Source of the DNA: Actinomadura citrea
GTDB taxonomy: Bacteria; Actinomycetota; Actinomycetes; Streptosporangiales; Streptosporangiaceae
Length of the DNA stretch: 64,000 bases
Direction: 5' to 3'
NCBI RefSeq assembly: GCF_013409045.1
Contig: NZ_JACCBT010000001.1
Span: 1,054,001 to 1,118,000 of the forward strand
Part shown: in pieces, positions 32,945 to 41,177 of the stretch
Position numbering within the stretch: the stretch's first letter is position 1
Layout of the letters: each line of letters starts with the position of its first letter
The notes under the pieces: model-generated
The model's input: only the letters and a program-made list of their open reading frames with translations
What the model was told of the DNA's origin: nothing
Databases searched by the model: none
Made by a program: the position numbers and the translations under genes

Positions 32945-33793
32945 TCAGCCCGGGTGGATCTCACCGCCGGCGGGCACCAGGGTCTGTCCGGTGTAGTAGG
33001 ACGACTGGCGGCCGGAGGCGAAGAACACGTAGGACGGCGCGATCTCGTCCGGGTCGGCGGCGCGTCCCATCGGCGCCTGCTTCCCGAAGCCCGCGACCTT
33101 CTCCTCGTCGAACGTGGCGGGGATGAGGGGCGTCCAGACCGGGCCGGGGGCGACGCAGTTGACCCGGATCTCGCGGTCCATGAGGTTCTGGGCGAGGCAG
33201 GTGGTCAGCGCCATCGCCGCCGCCTTGCTGGCGGAGTAGTCGATGAGCGTCTTGTTGCCGCGCAGCCCGTTGATGGACCCGGTGATGATGACCGACGACC
33301 CGGGCCCCATGTGGTCGAGGGCCTCCTGGACGGTCCAGAACAGCGAGAACACGTTCACCTCGAACGTCCGCCGCAGCTGGGCGTCGTCGATCTCGCGGAC
33401 GTCCTTCACCGGCGTCTGGGTGCCGTGGTGCAGGACGAGCAGGTCGAGTCCGCCGAGGTCGCGGACGGTGTGCCGGACGACCTCGCGGCAGTGCCGCTCC
33501 TCGGCCAGGTCGCCGCCGAACGTCACGCACCGCCGTCCGGCGGCCTCGACGAGGCCCGCGGTGTGCCGGGCGTCGTCGTCCTCCTCCAGGTAGGTGATCG
33601 CGACGTCCGCGCCCTCCTTGGCGAACGCGACGGCCGTCGCGCGGCCGATGCCGGAGTCGCCGCCGGTGATCAGCGCGCGGCGCCCGTCCAGCAGGCCGCT
33701 GCCGGTGTAGTCGCGCATCTCGTCGCGGGGCTCGGGCGTCATGTCCTCGGTCCGCCCGGGGTAGGACTGGCTCTGTGCGGGACGCTCGCTCAT
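32945..33793 (-). CDS. Short-chain dehydrogenase/reductase, YhdF/YhxC-like stress type
   Basis: 282 residues from the ATG at 33793. An N-terminal extension (SQSYPGRTEDMTPEPRDE) precedes the Rossmann motif ITGGDSGIGRA. The active site is SINGLRGNKTLIDYSASKAA (Ser, Tyr, Lys), and the C-terminus ends LVPAGGEIHPG, the signature of the B. subtilis general-stress oxidoreductase group. The frame continues to 34234 only as an antisense shadow. It is divergent from the next dehydrogenase. The substrate is unknown. Confidence 0.87.
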   Translation of the reverse strand: MSERPAQSQSYPGRTEDMTPEPRDEMRDYTGSGLLDGRRALITGGDSGIGRATAVAFAKEGADVAITYLEEDDDARHTAGLVEAAGRRCVTFGGDLAEERHCREVVRHTVRDLGGLDLLVLHHGTQTPVKDVREIDDAQLRRTFEVNVFSLFWTVQEALDHMGPGSSVIITGSINGLRGNKTLIDYSASKAAAMALTTCLAQNLMDREIRVNCVAPGPVWTPLIPATFDEEKVAGFGKQAPMGRAADPDEIAPSYVFFASGRQSSYYTGQTLVPAGGEIHPG

Positions 33794-33974
33794 GGCGGTT
33801 CGCGTGCCCTTGCCAGGGGGGAGCAAACGTTCTCTATTGTGACTCCGGAGTAACTTTGCTCTTCCTGTGCAGGACCGCGCCTCCGCAATCCGCAGGGGTG
33901 TGAGCAGAGCGCGCGACGTCGTCTGGATAGCATCACCCCGAACCACATTCGGTCCCTCACGTAAGGTGTCGCTT

Positions 33975-34748
33975 ATGGACCTGAACGGAGTTTCCGCCGT
34001 CGTATCCGGTGGCGCGAGCGGCCTCGGTGAGGCCACCGTCCGCGCGCTGGCCGCCGAAGGCGCCAAGGTGGTCATCGCCGACCTGAACGAGGACAGGGGC
34101 AAGGCCCTCGCCGACGAGCTCGGCGGCGTCTTCGTCAAGACGGACGTGTCGAACGAGGAGCAGGTGCAGGCCGCGGTGCAGGCCGCCGTCGACTCCGGCG
34201 CCCCGCTGCGCGTCATCGTCAACAGCGCCGGCATCGGCTGGGCGTCGCGGACCGTGAACCGCGACGGCAGCCCGCACGACCTGGCCTCCTACGAGACGGT
34301 CATCCGGGTCAACCTGATCGGCACCTTCAACCTGATGCGCGTCGGCGCCGCGGCCATCTCCAAGACCGAGCCCGCCGACGAGGACGGCCTGCGCGGCGTG
34401 GTGATCAACACCGCGTCCATCGCCGGGATCGAGGGGCAGACCGGGCAGATCGCCTACTCCGCGTCCAAGGGCGGCATCATCGGCATGACGCTCCCCGCCG
34501 CCCGCGACCTCGCCGCGATCGGCGTCCGGGTCAACACGATCTGCCCCGGCATCATCGACACCCCGATCTACGGCGAGGGCGAGGCCGCCGAGGCGTTCAA
34601 GGCCAAGCTCGCCGCCCCCGTCCCGTTCCCGAAGCGGATGGGCAAGGCGTCGGAGTTCGCCCACCTGGTCAAGTCCCTGATCGAGAACGACTACATGAAC
34701 GGCGAGACCATCCGCTTCGACGGTGGTATCCGCTTCCAGCCGAAGTGA
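33975..34748 (+). CDS. SDR family 3-hydroxyacyl-CoA dehydrogenase (HSD10-like)
   Basis: 257 residues from the ATG at 33975. The NAD-binding motif is VSGGASGLGEATV with VVIADLN, and NSAGIGWASR, INTASIAGIEGQTGQIAYSASKGG and NTICPGIIDTP follow. Close resemblance to type-2 3-hydroxyacyl-CoA / 17-beta-hydroxysteroid dehydrogenases suggests it oxidises 3-hydroxyacyl-CoA. An enoyl-CoA hydratase gene starts 7 bases after its stop, so the two act in consecutive beta-oxidation steps. Confidence 0.87.
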   Translation: MDLNGVSAVVSGGASGLGEATVRALAAEGAKVVIADLNEDRGKALADELGGVFVKTDVSNEEQVQAAVQAAVDSGAPLRVIVNSAGIGWASRTVNRDGSPHDLASYETVIRVNLIGTFNLMRVGAAAISKTEPADEDGLRGVVINTASIAGIEGQTGQIAYSASKGGIIGMTLPAARDLAAIGVRVNTICPGIIDTPIYGEGEAAEAFKAKLAAPVPFPKRMGKASEFAHLVKSLIENDYMNGETIRFDGGIRFQPK

Positions 34749-34755
34749 GGCCCGA

Positions 34756-35520
34756 ATGACCGACGCTGTCCTCACCGAGGAAGACGGCGCTGTCCTGATC
34801 ATCACCATCAACCGCCCGGAGGCCCGCAACGCGGTCAACGGCGAGGTGGCGAAGGGGATCGCGGCGGCCCTCGACGAGCTCGACTCCCGCAAGGACCTGT
34901 CCATCGGCATCCTCACCGGCGCGGGCGGGACGTTCTGCGCCGGCATGGACCTCAAGGGCTTCCTGACGGGCGACAACCCGACCGTCGAGGGACGCGGGTT
35001 CGCCGGCATCACCGAGCGCCCGGCGGCCAAGCCGCTGATCGCCGCCATCGAGGGCTACGCCCTGGCGGGCGGCTGCGAGGTGGCGCTGTCCTGCGACATG
35101 ATCGTCGCGGCGCGGGACGCCCGGTTCGGGCTGCCCGAGCCGAAGCGCGGTCTGGTCGCCGCGGGCGGCGGGCTGCTGCGGCTGCCGCAGCGCATCCCGT
35201 TCCACATCGCCATGGAGATCGCCCTGACCGGCGACAAGTATCCCGCGGAGCGGATGGCCGAGCTCGGGTTCGTCAACCGGCTCGCCGAGCCGGGCGGGGC
35301 GCTCGCCGCGGCCAAGGAACTGGCCCTGAAGGTCGCCGAGAACGCCCCGCTGGCGCTCGCGGCCACCAAGAAGGTCATCGTCGAGTCCGCGGACTGGACG
35401 TCCGACGAGGCGTGGAAGAAGCAGCAGGACATCACCCTGCCGGTCTTCATGTCCAAGGACGCCCAGGAGGGCCCGGCGGCCTTCGCCGAGAAGCGCAAGC
35501 CGAACTGGAAGGGCGAGTAG
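34756..35520 (+). CDS. Enoyl-CoA hydratase/isomerase family protein
   Basis: 254-residue crotonase-fold protein. The CoA-binding and oxyanion-hole segments are INRPEARNAV, GTFCAGMDLKGF and GYALAGGCEVALSCDM. The Glu of the second catalytic position lies in FGLPEPKRGLVAAGGG. Operon partner of the upstream dehydrogenase, it hydrates trans-2-enoyl-CoA. The pair forms a small beta-oxidation module, ending at a strong intrinsic terminator. Confidence 0.9.
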   Translation: MTDAVLTEEDGAVLIITINRPEARNAVNGEVAKGIAAALDELDSRKDLSIGILTGAGGTFCAGMDLKGFLTGDNPTVEGRGFAGITERPAAKPLIAAIEGYALAGGCEVALSCDMIVAARDARFGLPEPKRGLVAAGGGLLRLPQRIPFHIAMEIALTGDKYPAERMAELGFVNRLAEPGGALAAAKELALKVAENAPLALAATKKVIVESADWTSDEAWKKQQDITLPVFMSKDAQEGPAAFAEKRKPNWKGE

Positions 35521-35580
35521 CCCTCGGCACGAGCAGCCCTCCGGCCGGGTCGCCCTCCGGCACCGCGTCGGCACGCAGAG

Positions 35581-35610
35581 CGCCCGGAACTTCATAGTTC
35601 CGGGCGTTTT
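35581..35610 (+). terminator. Intrinsic terminator after the beta-oxidation pair
   Basis: CGCCCGGAACT (35581-35591) / AGTTCCGGGCG (35596-35606), a 4-base loop and a following TTTT form a canonical Rho-independent terminator, rare in this GC-rich window. Confidence 0.9.
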
Positions 35611-35721
35611 GCGGTTTACGTGGCGTCCTGATCCGGTCGCCCAGAAGGTTCCACTTACCCAGTAGTAAGTAATGCCGTACTCTGTGGCGCACGCTTGCTG
35701 TGATCTTGGGAGCTGTGGATC

Positions 35722-36807
35722 TTGCGACAGATGAGACGGAACGCGGTGCCGGCGACGATCGCCGCCCTCGCCTGCGTCGCCGGGACGGTCGCCGTGGCCG
35801 CCCCCGCGCACGCCGCCGGCTGGAAGAGCATCGGCAGTACGGCGCTCGCCTACAACGGCAGCCTGGACAAGGTCGACTTCGGTGCGAAGAACGCCGGATG
35901 GGCCGTCGGCGGAGCCGGCTCCTTCTTCGGTCCGGAGGCCAAGCTCGTCAAGTGGAACGGCTCGGCCTGGGTGGCCGACAAGAGCCCGGTCGGCTTCACC
36001 CCCACCGACGTCGCCGTCTCCAGCGCCAGCAAGGCGTGGGTCATCGGCTACAACCTGAGCGGCACCCTCGGCCTCTACTGGAACGGCACGAAGTGGAGCC
36101 AGGTCGCCTACCCGATGGTGGGCTTCCCGACCGCCGTGTCCGCCGCCGCCGACGGCACCGCCTACTCCATCGCGGGCGTGGACGCCGCGGCCGGCGGCCC
36201 CAGCGCCATCCTGCGCTGGACGGGCACCGCGTGGGTCGACCCGAAGGTCCCGCTGCCGCCCTCCTCCTCCATCACCGCGGTGGACGTCCGGGCCAAGAAC
36301 GACGTGTGGCTCGCCGGCACGACGTCCGCCACCGGCACGTCCGTCACCGGCCTGGTGATGCACTTCGACGGCACGTCCTGGAAGAAGATCGACGTCCCCG
36401 GCTCCCTGGGCGTCCCCGGCTACCAGGGCACCCTGCACCGCATCGTCGCCGACTCGCCGACGAACGTGTACGTCCTGCGCGTCCGGCAGAACGCCCAGAT
36501 CACCAACGCGATCCAGCGCTACGACGGCAAGGCATGGAAGACGGTCGACACGCCCCTGAACGCCGCGGGCATCGGCCTGTCCTCCGACGGCAAGGGCGGC
36601 GTCGTCATGCTCCCGATCACCACCGGGACCAAGACCCAGTACATGCACTACAACGGCACCGCGTGGACGACCCTCAACGGTCCCGCCCGCACCGGCACCG
36701 TCCAGGCCTCCGACATCGACGCCCGCCCCGGCACCACCGGCATCGTCAGCACCGGCACGGCGTCCCAGCCCGACAAGAAGACCCCCTTCATCGAGTACTT
36801 CAGCTGA
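35722..36807 (+). CDS. Secreted beta-propeller-like repeat protein of unknown function
   Basis: 361 residues with a signal peptide cleaved near AHA-AG (residue 32). The body consists of about six repeats containing patterns such as LVKWNGSAWVADK, LYWNGTKWSQVAYP, ILRWTGTAWVDPK, VMHFDGTSWKKIDVP and AIQRYDGKAWKTVDTP, with intervening VDVRAKNDVWLAG segments. This fits a WD40-unlike bacterial beta-propeller. The TTG at 35722 has GGGAG 9 bases upstream. The ATG at 35731 is the alternative. No catalytic residues are identifiable. An inverted repeat ACTTAC-N6-GTAAGT (35653-35670) lies in the promoter region. Confidence 0.8.
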   Translation: MRQMRRNAVPATIAALACVAGTVAVAAPAHAAGWKSIGSTALAYNGSLDKVDFGAKNAGWAVGGAGSFFGPEAKLVKWNGSAWVADKSPVGFTPTDVAVSSASKAWVIGYNLSGTLGLYWNGTKWSQVAYPMVGFPTAVSAAADGTAYSIAGVDAAAGGPSAILRWTGTAWVDPKVPLPPSSSITAVDVRAKNDVWLAGTTSATGTSVTGLVMHFDGTSWKKIDVPGSLGVPGYQGTLHRIVADSPTNVYVLRVRQNAQITNAIQRYDGKAWKTVDTPLNAAGIGLSSDGKGGVVMLPITTGTKTQYMHYNGTAWTTLNGPARTGTVQASDIDARPGTTGIVSTGTASQPDKKTPFIEYFS

Positions 36808-36836
36808 CCGGGGCATCCGGGCCGAGCGGCCCCGCG

Positions 36837-36869
36837 CACGCCCGTCCCGCCCTCGGTGGGACGGGCGTG
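36837..36869. terminator. Hairpin terminator
   Basis: A perfect 12-base inverted repeat CACGCCCGTCCC (36837-36848) / GGGACGGGCGTG (36858-36869) lies downstream of the beta-propeller-like gene. Confidence 0.65.
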
Positions 36870-36971
36870 GTGCCGTCCGCCCTCGCGGGCGGGTGAGGCG
36901 AACCCGGGCGGGGTAGAGATCGGGACGCGATCATCGGCACGCTCGTCCGGGGGAGAACAGGGAGCAGCGTC

Positions 36972-37694
36972 ATGCGTTCGGGCGCCATGCGGGTCACGGT
37001 CCTCTCCTCTGTCGCGGTGCTGGTCGCGGCAGGTCTTCATGCTCCGCGGGCGTTCGCCCAGGGGGCGGAGGATCCCTGCCGGGCGCTCGCCCAGGGGAAG
37101 ACGCGCTACAGGGCGGGTTCGGCGCGGCACGTGGTGTTCGCCGTGGCGGCCCGTTACGGGACGACCGAGGTGGTCGTCACTGAATGCGCCTGGACGGGAC
37201 GGTCCTGGAAAGCCGTTCTCACCGCACCAGGACATGTGGGACGGAACGGGTACGCCGAACCGGGCGCCAAGCGGGAGGGCGACGGCATGTCGCCGAGCGG
37301 CTCCTACAGCCTGACCGAGGCGTTCGGCGAAGGGGATCCCGGTACCCGCCTCCCCTACCGGAGGCTTCGGGAGAGCGGCGACTGCTGGGGCTCGACGATC
37401 GGCGACCGGCGGTACAACCGCTACTACCGGGGCGCGTGCCTGCCCGCCGACGAGGATCTCTCGCAGATCATGGAGAACGGGCCCTACCGGCAGGCCGTGG
37501 TGATCAACTACAACCGGCCTCCGGACTCGCCCGTCGTCCAGGGGAACGGGTCGGCGATCTTCATGCACGTCGGGGTGGGACAGACCGCGGGGTGCGTCTC
37601 GATGGCCCGGCCGGTGCTGGAGTCCGTCATGCGGACGCTGCGCCCGCGCGACCGGATCATGATGGGGACGAGCCGGGCCCTGTTCCGCCGCTGA
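36972..37694 (+). CDS. Secreted L,D-transpeptidase (YkuD-like)
   Basis: 240 residues with a signal peptide (AMRVTVLSSVAVLVAAGL to AFA-QG). The catalytic domain has RNGYAEPGAKREGDGMSPSG and the YkuD signature around His199 and Cys208 (HVGVGQTAGCVSM). The family cross-links peptidoglycan or anchors proteins by 3-3 transpeptidation. This short, soluble type with two conserved extra cysteines (DCWGS, GACLP) is common in Streptomyces and relatives. The ATG at 36972 has GGGAG 8 bases upstream. Confidence 0.83.
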   Translation: MRSGAMRVTVLSSVAVLVAAGLHAPRAFAQGAEDPCRALAQGKTRYRAGSARHVVFAVAARYGTTEVVVTECAWTGRSWKAVLTAPGHVGRNGYAEPGAKREGDGMSPSGSYSLTEAFGEGDPGTRLPYRRLRESGDCWGSTIGDRRYNRYYRGACLPADEDLSQIMENGPYRQAVVINYNRPPDSPVVQGNGSAIFMHVGVGQTAGCVSMARPVLESVMRTLRPRDRIMMGTSRALFRR

Positions 37695-37777
37695 GGGGAC
37701 CGCGGGGTCGAGCGCCGGGCGCCGCGGCGCCGCGCTCGCTCATCTGCTGCGCCGCGCGCCGGCGGGTCCCTGGACGA

Positions 37778-38275
37778 TCAGAGGTAGTCGGCGGTGTTCC
37801 TGACGGTGCCGAACCTCGGGAACGTGCGCCGCACGGCGAAGTCGTGCTCCTCGGCGGTGCGGTCGGACATCGCGTCCGCGACGAATTCCAGGTCGTAGCC
37901 GTGGTCGCTCGCGGCCCGCGCGGTGGACTCCACGCCCATGCTCGTGACGAGCCCGCCGAAGACGAGCGTCGTCAGGCCCCGCTCCCGCAGCCGCGCGTCC
38001 AGGTCGGTGTCGTGGAAGGCGCCGATCGTCCGCTTCACGACGACGATGTCGCCGGGCTCTTCGAGGCCGGGCGCGAGCTCGCTGCCCGCGGGCTGCCGGG
38101 CGACGTTCGGACGCTCGACGCGCACGAGCGCGACCGGCCGCCCCTGCGCGCGGAACGCGGCGGCGAGCGCCCGGCAGCGGTCGAGCACGTCCTCTCCGGG
38201 GTGGGGGGCGAGCGGCAGCGCCACGATGCGCGGCATGAGATCGATGAGGACGAGCCCGGATGACATGAAGATCAT
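37778..38275 (-). CDS. Isochorismatase-like hydrolase with Gly at the cysteine position
   Basis: 165 residues from the ATG at 38275 (162 from 38266). The family Asp is in LVLIDLMPRI and the Lys in VVVKRTIGAFHDTDLD. In the helix that carries the nucleophile of cysteine hydrolases (TDVCVEAT), this protein has TSMGVEST. Gly at that place occurs in true isochorismatases such as PhzD, so vinyl-ether hydrolysis rather than amide hydrolysis is possible. No siderophore or phenazine genes are nearby. Confidence 0.82.
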   Translation of the reverse strand: MIFMSSGLVLIDLMPRIVALPLAPHPGEDVLDRCRALAAAFRAQGRPVALVRVERPNVARQPAGSELAPGLEEPGDIVVVKRTIGAFHDTDLDARLRERGLTTLVFGGLVTSMGVESTARAASDHGYDLEFVADAMSDRTAEEHDFAVRRTFPRFGTVRNTADYL

Positions 38276-38303
38276 TTTAGGGCGGTCCCGGGGACGCCGG
38301 GGG

Positions 38304-38729
38304 TCAGTCCCACCGGGCGCTGCGCTGGCGCTTGACGCTGCTGCGGCGCTTCTTGTTCTCCAGCCGCCGCTCGTTGATGCCGCGGGGGACCTTCTTGGGG
38401 ACGCGCTTCTTCGGGGGAGGGGCCGTCGCCTCGGCCAGGAGGGTCGCCAGGCGGGTGCGGGCGGCGTCGCGGTTGCGCTGCTGGGAGCGGTACTCCTCGG
38501 CGCGGATCGTGAGGACGCCGCGGACCAGGCGGCCGGAGAGGCGCTCCAGGGCGCGGGCGCGCAGCGGCTCGGGGAGGGACGGCGAGTTCGCGACGTCGAA
38601 GGAGAGTTCGGCGGCGGTGGCGCTGGTGTTGACGTGCTGCCCGCCCGGCCCCGAGGAGCGGGAGAAACGCCAGCCGAGCTCGGACTCCGGGATGGAGACC
38701 GAGCCGCGGACATGGATCTGGGCGGGCAT
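38304..38729 (-). CDS. arfB: Alternative ribosome-rescue factor ArfB (peptidyl-tRNA hydrolase)
   Basis: 141 residues. The catalytic GGQ loop is RSSGPGGQHVNTSATAAEL (GGQ at 29-31). The basic C-terminal tail, rich in Lys/Arg (KKRVPKKVPRGINERR, ENKKRRS), inserts into the empty mRNA channel of stalled ribosomes. Length and architecture match YaeJ/ArfB rather than full release factors. It is monocistronic. Confidence 0.9.
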   Translation of the reverse strand: MPAQIHVRGSVSIPESELGWRFSRSSGPGGQHVNTSATAAELSFDVANSPSLPEPLRARALERLSGRLVRGVLTIRAEEYRSQQRNRDAARTRLATLLAEATAPPPKKRVPKKVPRGINERRLENKKRRSSVKRQRSARWD

Positions 38730-38850
38730 GCCCCCATTGTCGCAGGGAAGGATCGGCGGAGTCGCTTCAATATCGTCCCCGTGGCTCCGGCGGCTCCCGC
38801 TCCGCGTTCCGACTGGCGACAACTGAAAGTACTTACTTACACTGGGCGCC

Positions 38851-39708
38851 ATGACCGTGCTTGCCGATGAACAAGGACTCTTCCAGGACGGCGACCTCAT
38901 CCGCGTCATCACGCGGGAGGGCGTGCTGATCGCCGCGGGCGGGGCCGCGTCGTTGCTGCAGACCGCGCACCCGAAGGTGGCGCAGGGCGTCTACGACCAC
39001 AGCTACACGGCGGACGACCCGCTGCGCAGGCTGCGGAACACGATGGGGTGGCTCTACGCGGTGCAGTTCGGGACGCGGGAGGAGGCCGAGACCTTCAGCG
39101 CCCTGGTCACCAGGGGGCACACGGCCGTCACGGGCCCCGACTACGAGGCGAACGACCCGGAGTTGCAGGTGTGGGTCGCGGCCACCCTGTTCGCGGTGGC
39201 GGTGCAGTTCTACCAGATGGTCTTCCGGCGGACGTTCACCGATGCGGAGCTGGAGGAGTTCTACCGGCAGACCAAGGTCTACGCGACGATCCTCGGCTGC
39301 CCGGAGGAACGGATGCCGGGAACCTATCCGCAGTTCCGCGAGTACTACGCGGGCATGCTGCGCAGCTTGAAGATCACCGACGCGTCGCGGGCCATCGCCG
39401 GGCAGGTGCTCAACCCGAGGCTTCCGGGCGGGCCGCTGCACGCGCCCGGCCTGGCGACGATCCGGCTGCTCACCGCGGGGCTGATGCCCGCGCCGATCCG
39501 CGAGCAGTACGGATGGGAGTGGAACGCGCGGCGGGAGCGCAGGTTCCGTCTCCTGGTCGGCGTGATCGCGCTCGTGTACCCGCGGCTCCCGCTGCGTCTC
39601 CGCACGCTGCCGCGCGAGTACTACCTGCTCACGACGCGACGCATGCTGGCCAAGGTGAAGCGGCGCCCGGCCGTCAAGGTCAGGGGCACGGCCCCGGAAC
39701 AGGGCTGA
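38851..39708 (+). CDS. MpaB-like oxygenase-family protein (DUF2236)
   Basis: 285 residues. Family hallmarks are ITREGVLIAAGGAASLLQTAHPKVAQGVYDHS with the putative heme-ligand histidine region, DPLRRLRNTM, YEANDPELQVWVAATLF and the C-terminal WNARRERRFR then LRTLPREYYL. DUF2236 proteins are related to latex-clearing protein and fungal MpaB and may bind heme, but the substrates of most are unknown. An AT-rich ACTTACTTAC precedes the gene by about 10 bases, probably promoter. Confidence 0.85.
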   Translation: MTVLADEQGLFQDGDLIRVITREGVLIAAGGAASLLQTAHPKVAQGVYDHSYTADDPLRRLRNTMGWLYAVQFGTREEAETFSALVTRGHTAVTGPDYEANDPELQVWVAATLFAVAVQFYQMVFRRTFTDAELEEFYRQTKVYATILGCPEERMPGTYPQFREYYAGMLRSLKITDASRAIAGQVLNPRLPGGPLHAPGLATIRLLTAGLMPAPIREQYGWEWNARRERRFRLLVGVIALVYPRLPLRLRTLPREYYLLTTRRMLAKVKRRPAVKVRGTAPEQG

Positions 39709-39754
39709 CTCCAAGCCCGGGTCGGTCAGGGCGCCGGGCTGATGGGGGACAAGT

Positions 39755-39794
39755 GAGCGGCCGCGTGACCCACAGGCAGGTCACGCGGCCGCTC
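39755..39794. terminator. Strong bidirectional hairpin terminator
   Basis: A perfect 16-base inverted repeat, GAGCGGCCGCGTGACC (39755-39770) / GGTCACGCGGCCGCTC (39779-39794), with an 8-base loop lies between two convergent genes. Confidence 0.75.
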
Positions 39795-39899
39795 TCCCTT
39801 GCTCGGTCCTTCCGCCCGGCCCGGCCGGAAGGACCTACCGGCCCGGGTCGCCGTCCGCCGCCCGCTCCCCCCAGAGCCCTGGCCGGACGGCGTCCCGGG

Positions 39900-40856
39900 T
39901 CAGACCGATGCGCCGGCGATGATCGCGTCGGCGGCCTTCTTGGCGGAGTCGACGGGGATGGCGAAGCCGACCCCGATGCTCCCCTCGCTGCTCCCGGACG
40001 TGGCGATGGCGGTGTTGACGCCGATCACCTGGCCCGCGGCGTTGACCAGCGCGCCGCCGGAGTTGCCGGGGTTGATGGCGGCGTCGGTCTGGATCGCGTT
40101 CTTGATCACGGTCTGCTGCTGCTGCGACAGCCGGCCCTGGAGCCCTGGCGGGAGCTGCTGCTGCTGGTCGCCGCCCTCCTGGATCTCGCGGCCGAGGGCG
40201 CTGACGATGCCGGACGTCACCGAGCCGTCCAGCCCGAGCGGGCTTCCGACGGCCAGGACCTCGTCGCCGACCGAGACGCGGCCGCTGGCGCCGAGCGTCG
40301 CGGGCTTGAGGCCCGACACCCCCTGCGCCTTGACCACGGCGATGTCCTCTGCCTTGTCGGTGCCGAGGACCTGCGCCGACGCGGTCCTGCCGTCGCTGAA
40401 CTTCACCGCGACCTGCTGGGCCCCGGACACCACGTGCGCGTTGGTGAGGATCACCCCGTCGGAGCGCAGGACCACGCCCGAGCCGCCCTCCACGCCGGAT
40501 GAGGTCTGCGCCTGGATCGACACCACGCTCGGCTGCACGGCGGCGGCGACCTGTGCGGTCGTGCTCTTGGACGCGATCCCCGAGACGGCCGTCGGGCTCG
40601 CGTAGACGGTGCTCTCGTGCGTCAGCGCCAGCACCACGCCCGCGCCGGCGCCGCCCGCCCCCAGGGCCAGTGCCAGTGCGGCGCCCACGGCGGCGAGCTT
40701 GTGCCGCGTCGTGCCCAGCACGCCCGAGCCGAACACGCCGGGACGGGACGGCGCCTCCGGCTGAGGCGGCGGGAGGTTGTCCGTCCACTGCGGGTAAGGG
40801 TCGAAGCCGTGTCTGCTTGGCTCCCAAGGCTGCTGCTGCGGCCGGTCGGCGTTCAT
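39900..40856 (-). CDS. HtrA/DegP-type membrane-anchored serine protease, PepD-like, without PDZ domain
   Basis: 318 residues from the ATG at 40856, with AGGGGGAT upstream. A Pro-rich cytoplasmic N-terminus is followed by one transmembrane helix (LAAVGAALALALGAGGAGAGVVLAL). The trypsin-like domain has His in LTNAHVVSGA, Asp in KAEDIAVVKA and Ser in PGNSGGALV. A Gln-rich insertion (GGDQQQQL, SQQQQT) sits just before the serine motif. The protein ends soon after the protease fold, so the PDZ domain of mycobacterial PepD is absent. It lies next to a two-component system like mprAB-pepD and is probably controlled by it. Confidence 0.88.
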   Translation of the reverse strand: MNADRPQQQPWEPSRHGFDPYPQWTDNLPPPQPEAPSRPGVFGSGVLGTTRHKLAAVGAALALALGAGGAGAGVVLALTHESTVYASPTAVSGIASKSTTAQVAAAVQPSVVSIQAQTSSGVEGGSGVVLRSDGVILTNAHVVSGAQQVAVKFSDGRTASAQVLGTDKAEDIAVVKAQGVSGLKPATLGASGRVSVGDEVLAVGSPLGLDGSVTSGIVSALGREIQEGGDQQQQLPPGLQGRLSQQQQTVIKNAIQTDAAINPGNSGGALVNAAGQVIGVNTAIATSGSSEGSIGVGFAIPVDSAKKAADAIIAGASV

Positions 40857-40922
40857 CGGATCCCCCTGTCGCTCTCTCACCATGAAGAGTGCGCCCCGGG
40901 TCTGCAGGCCGCCTGGAGCCAA

Positions 40923-40939
40923 CCTGAAAGTGTGCTGAA
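40923..40939. promoter_or_regulatory. Direct-repeat operator site 3, upstream of the htrA-like gene
   Basis: CCTGAA-N5-GCTGAA with an 11-base period (40923-40928 and 40934-40939), 67 bases upstream of the protease start. It matches sites 2 and 1 of the same locus and is the probable binding site of the adjacent OmpR-type regulator. Confidence 0.6.
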
Positions 40940-40986
40940 CGCCTACATGTCATGAAAAACGGCCGAAGGGTCGTCCCTCCGGCCGC

Positions 40987-41024
40987 CGTGCTGGTCGTTC
41001 TGAAGCGTGCTGGTCGTTCTGAAG
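40987..41024. repeat. Perfect 19-base tandem duplication
   Basis: CGTGCTGGTCGTTCTGAAG occurs at 40987-41005 and again at 41006-41024 in the 321-base control region of the htrA-like gene. It duplicates a CTGAA half-site. That control region contains no gene. Confidence 0.85.
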
Positions 41025-41096
41025 CTGGCCAGGGCGCTGCCTCCCGCTCCCCGTCGGGACCGGGGCGCGCCCTGTGGATCCATTGGAACCCACGAT

Positions 41097-41113
41097 CCTG
41101 AACGTTTCCTGAA
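41097..41113. promoter_or_regulatory. Direct-repeat operator site 2
   Basis: CCTGAA-N5-CCTGAA (41097-41102 and 41108-41113), 11-base period, between the kinase stop and the htrA-like start. It has the same half-sites and spacing as site 1 upstream of the response regulator. Confidence 0.65.
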
Positions 41114-41177
41114 AGCCGTGGCATTTCCGGAATGAGGGTGTGTCTCCGGGATGCCGCTGCTCTCCCGATCGCCGTCT

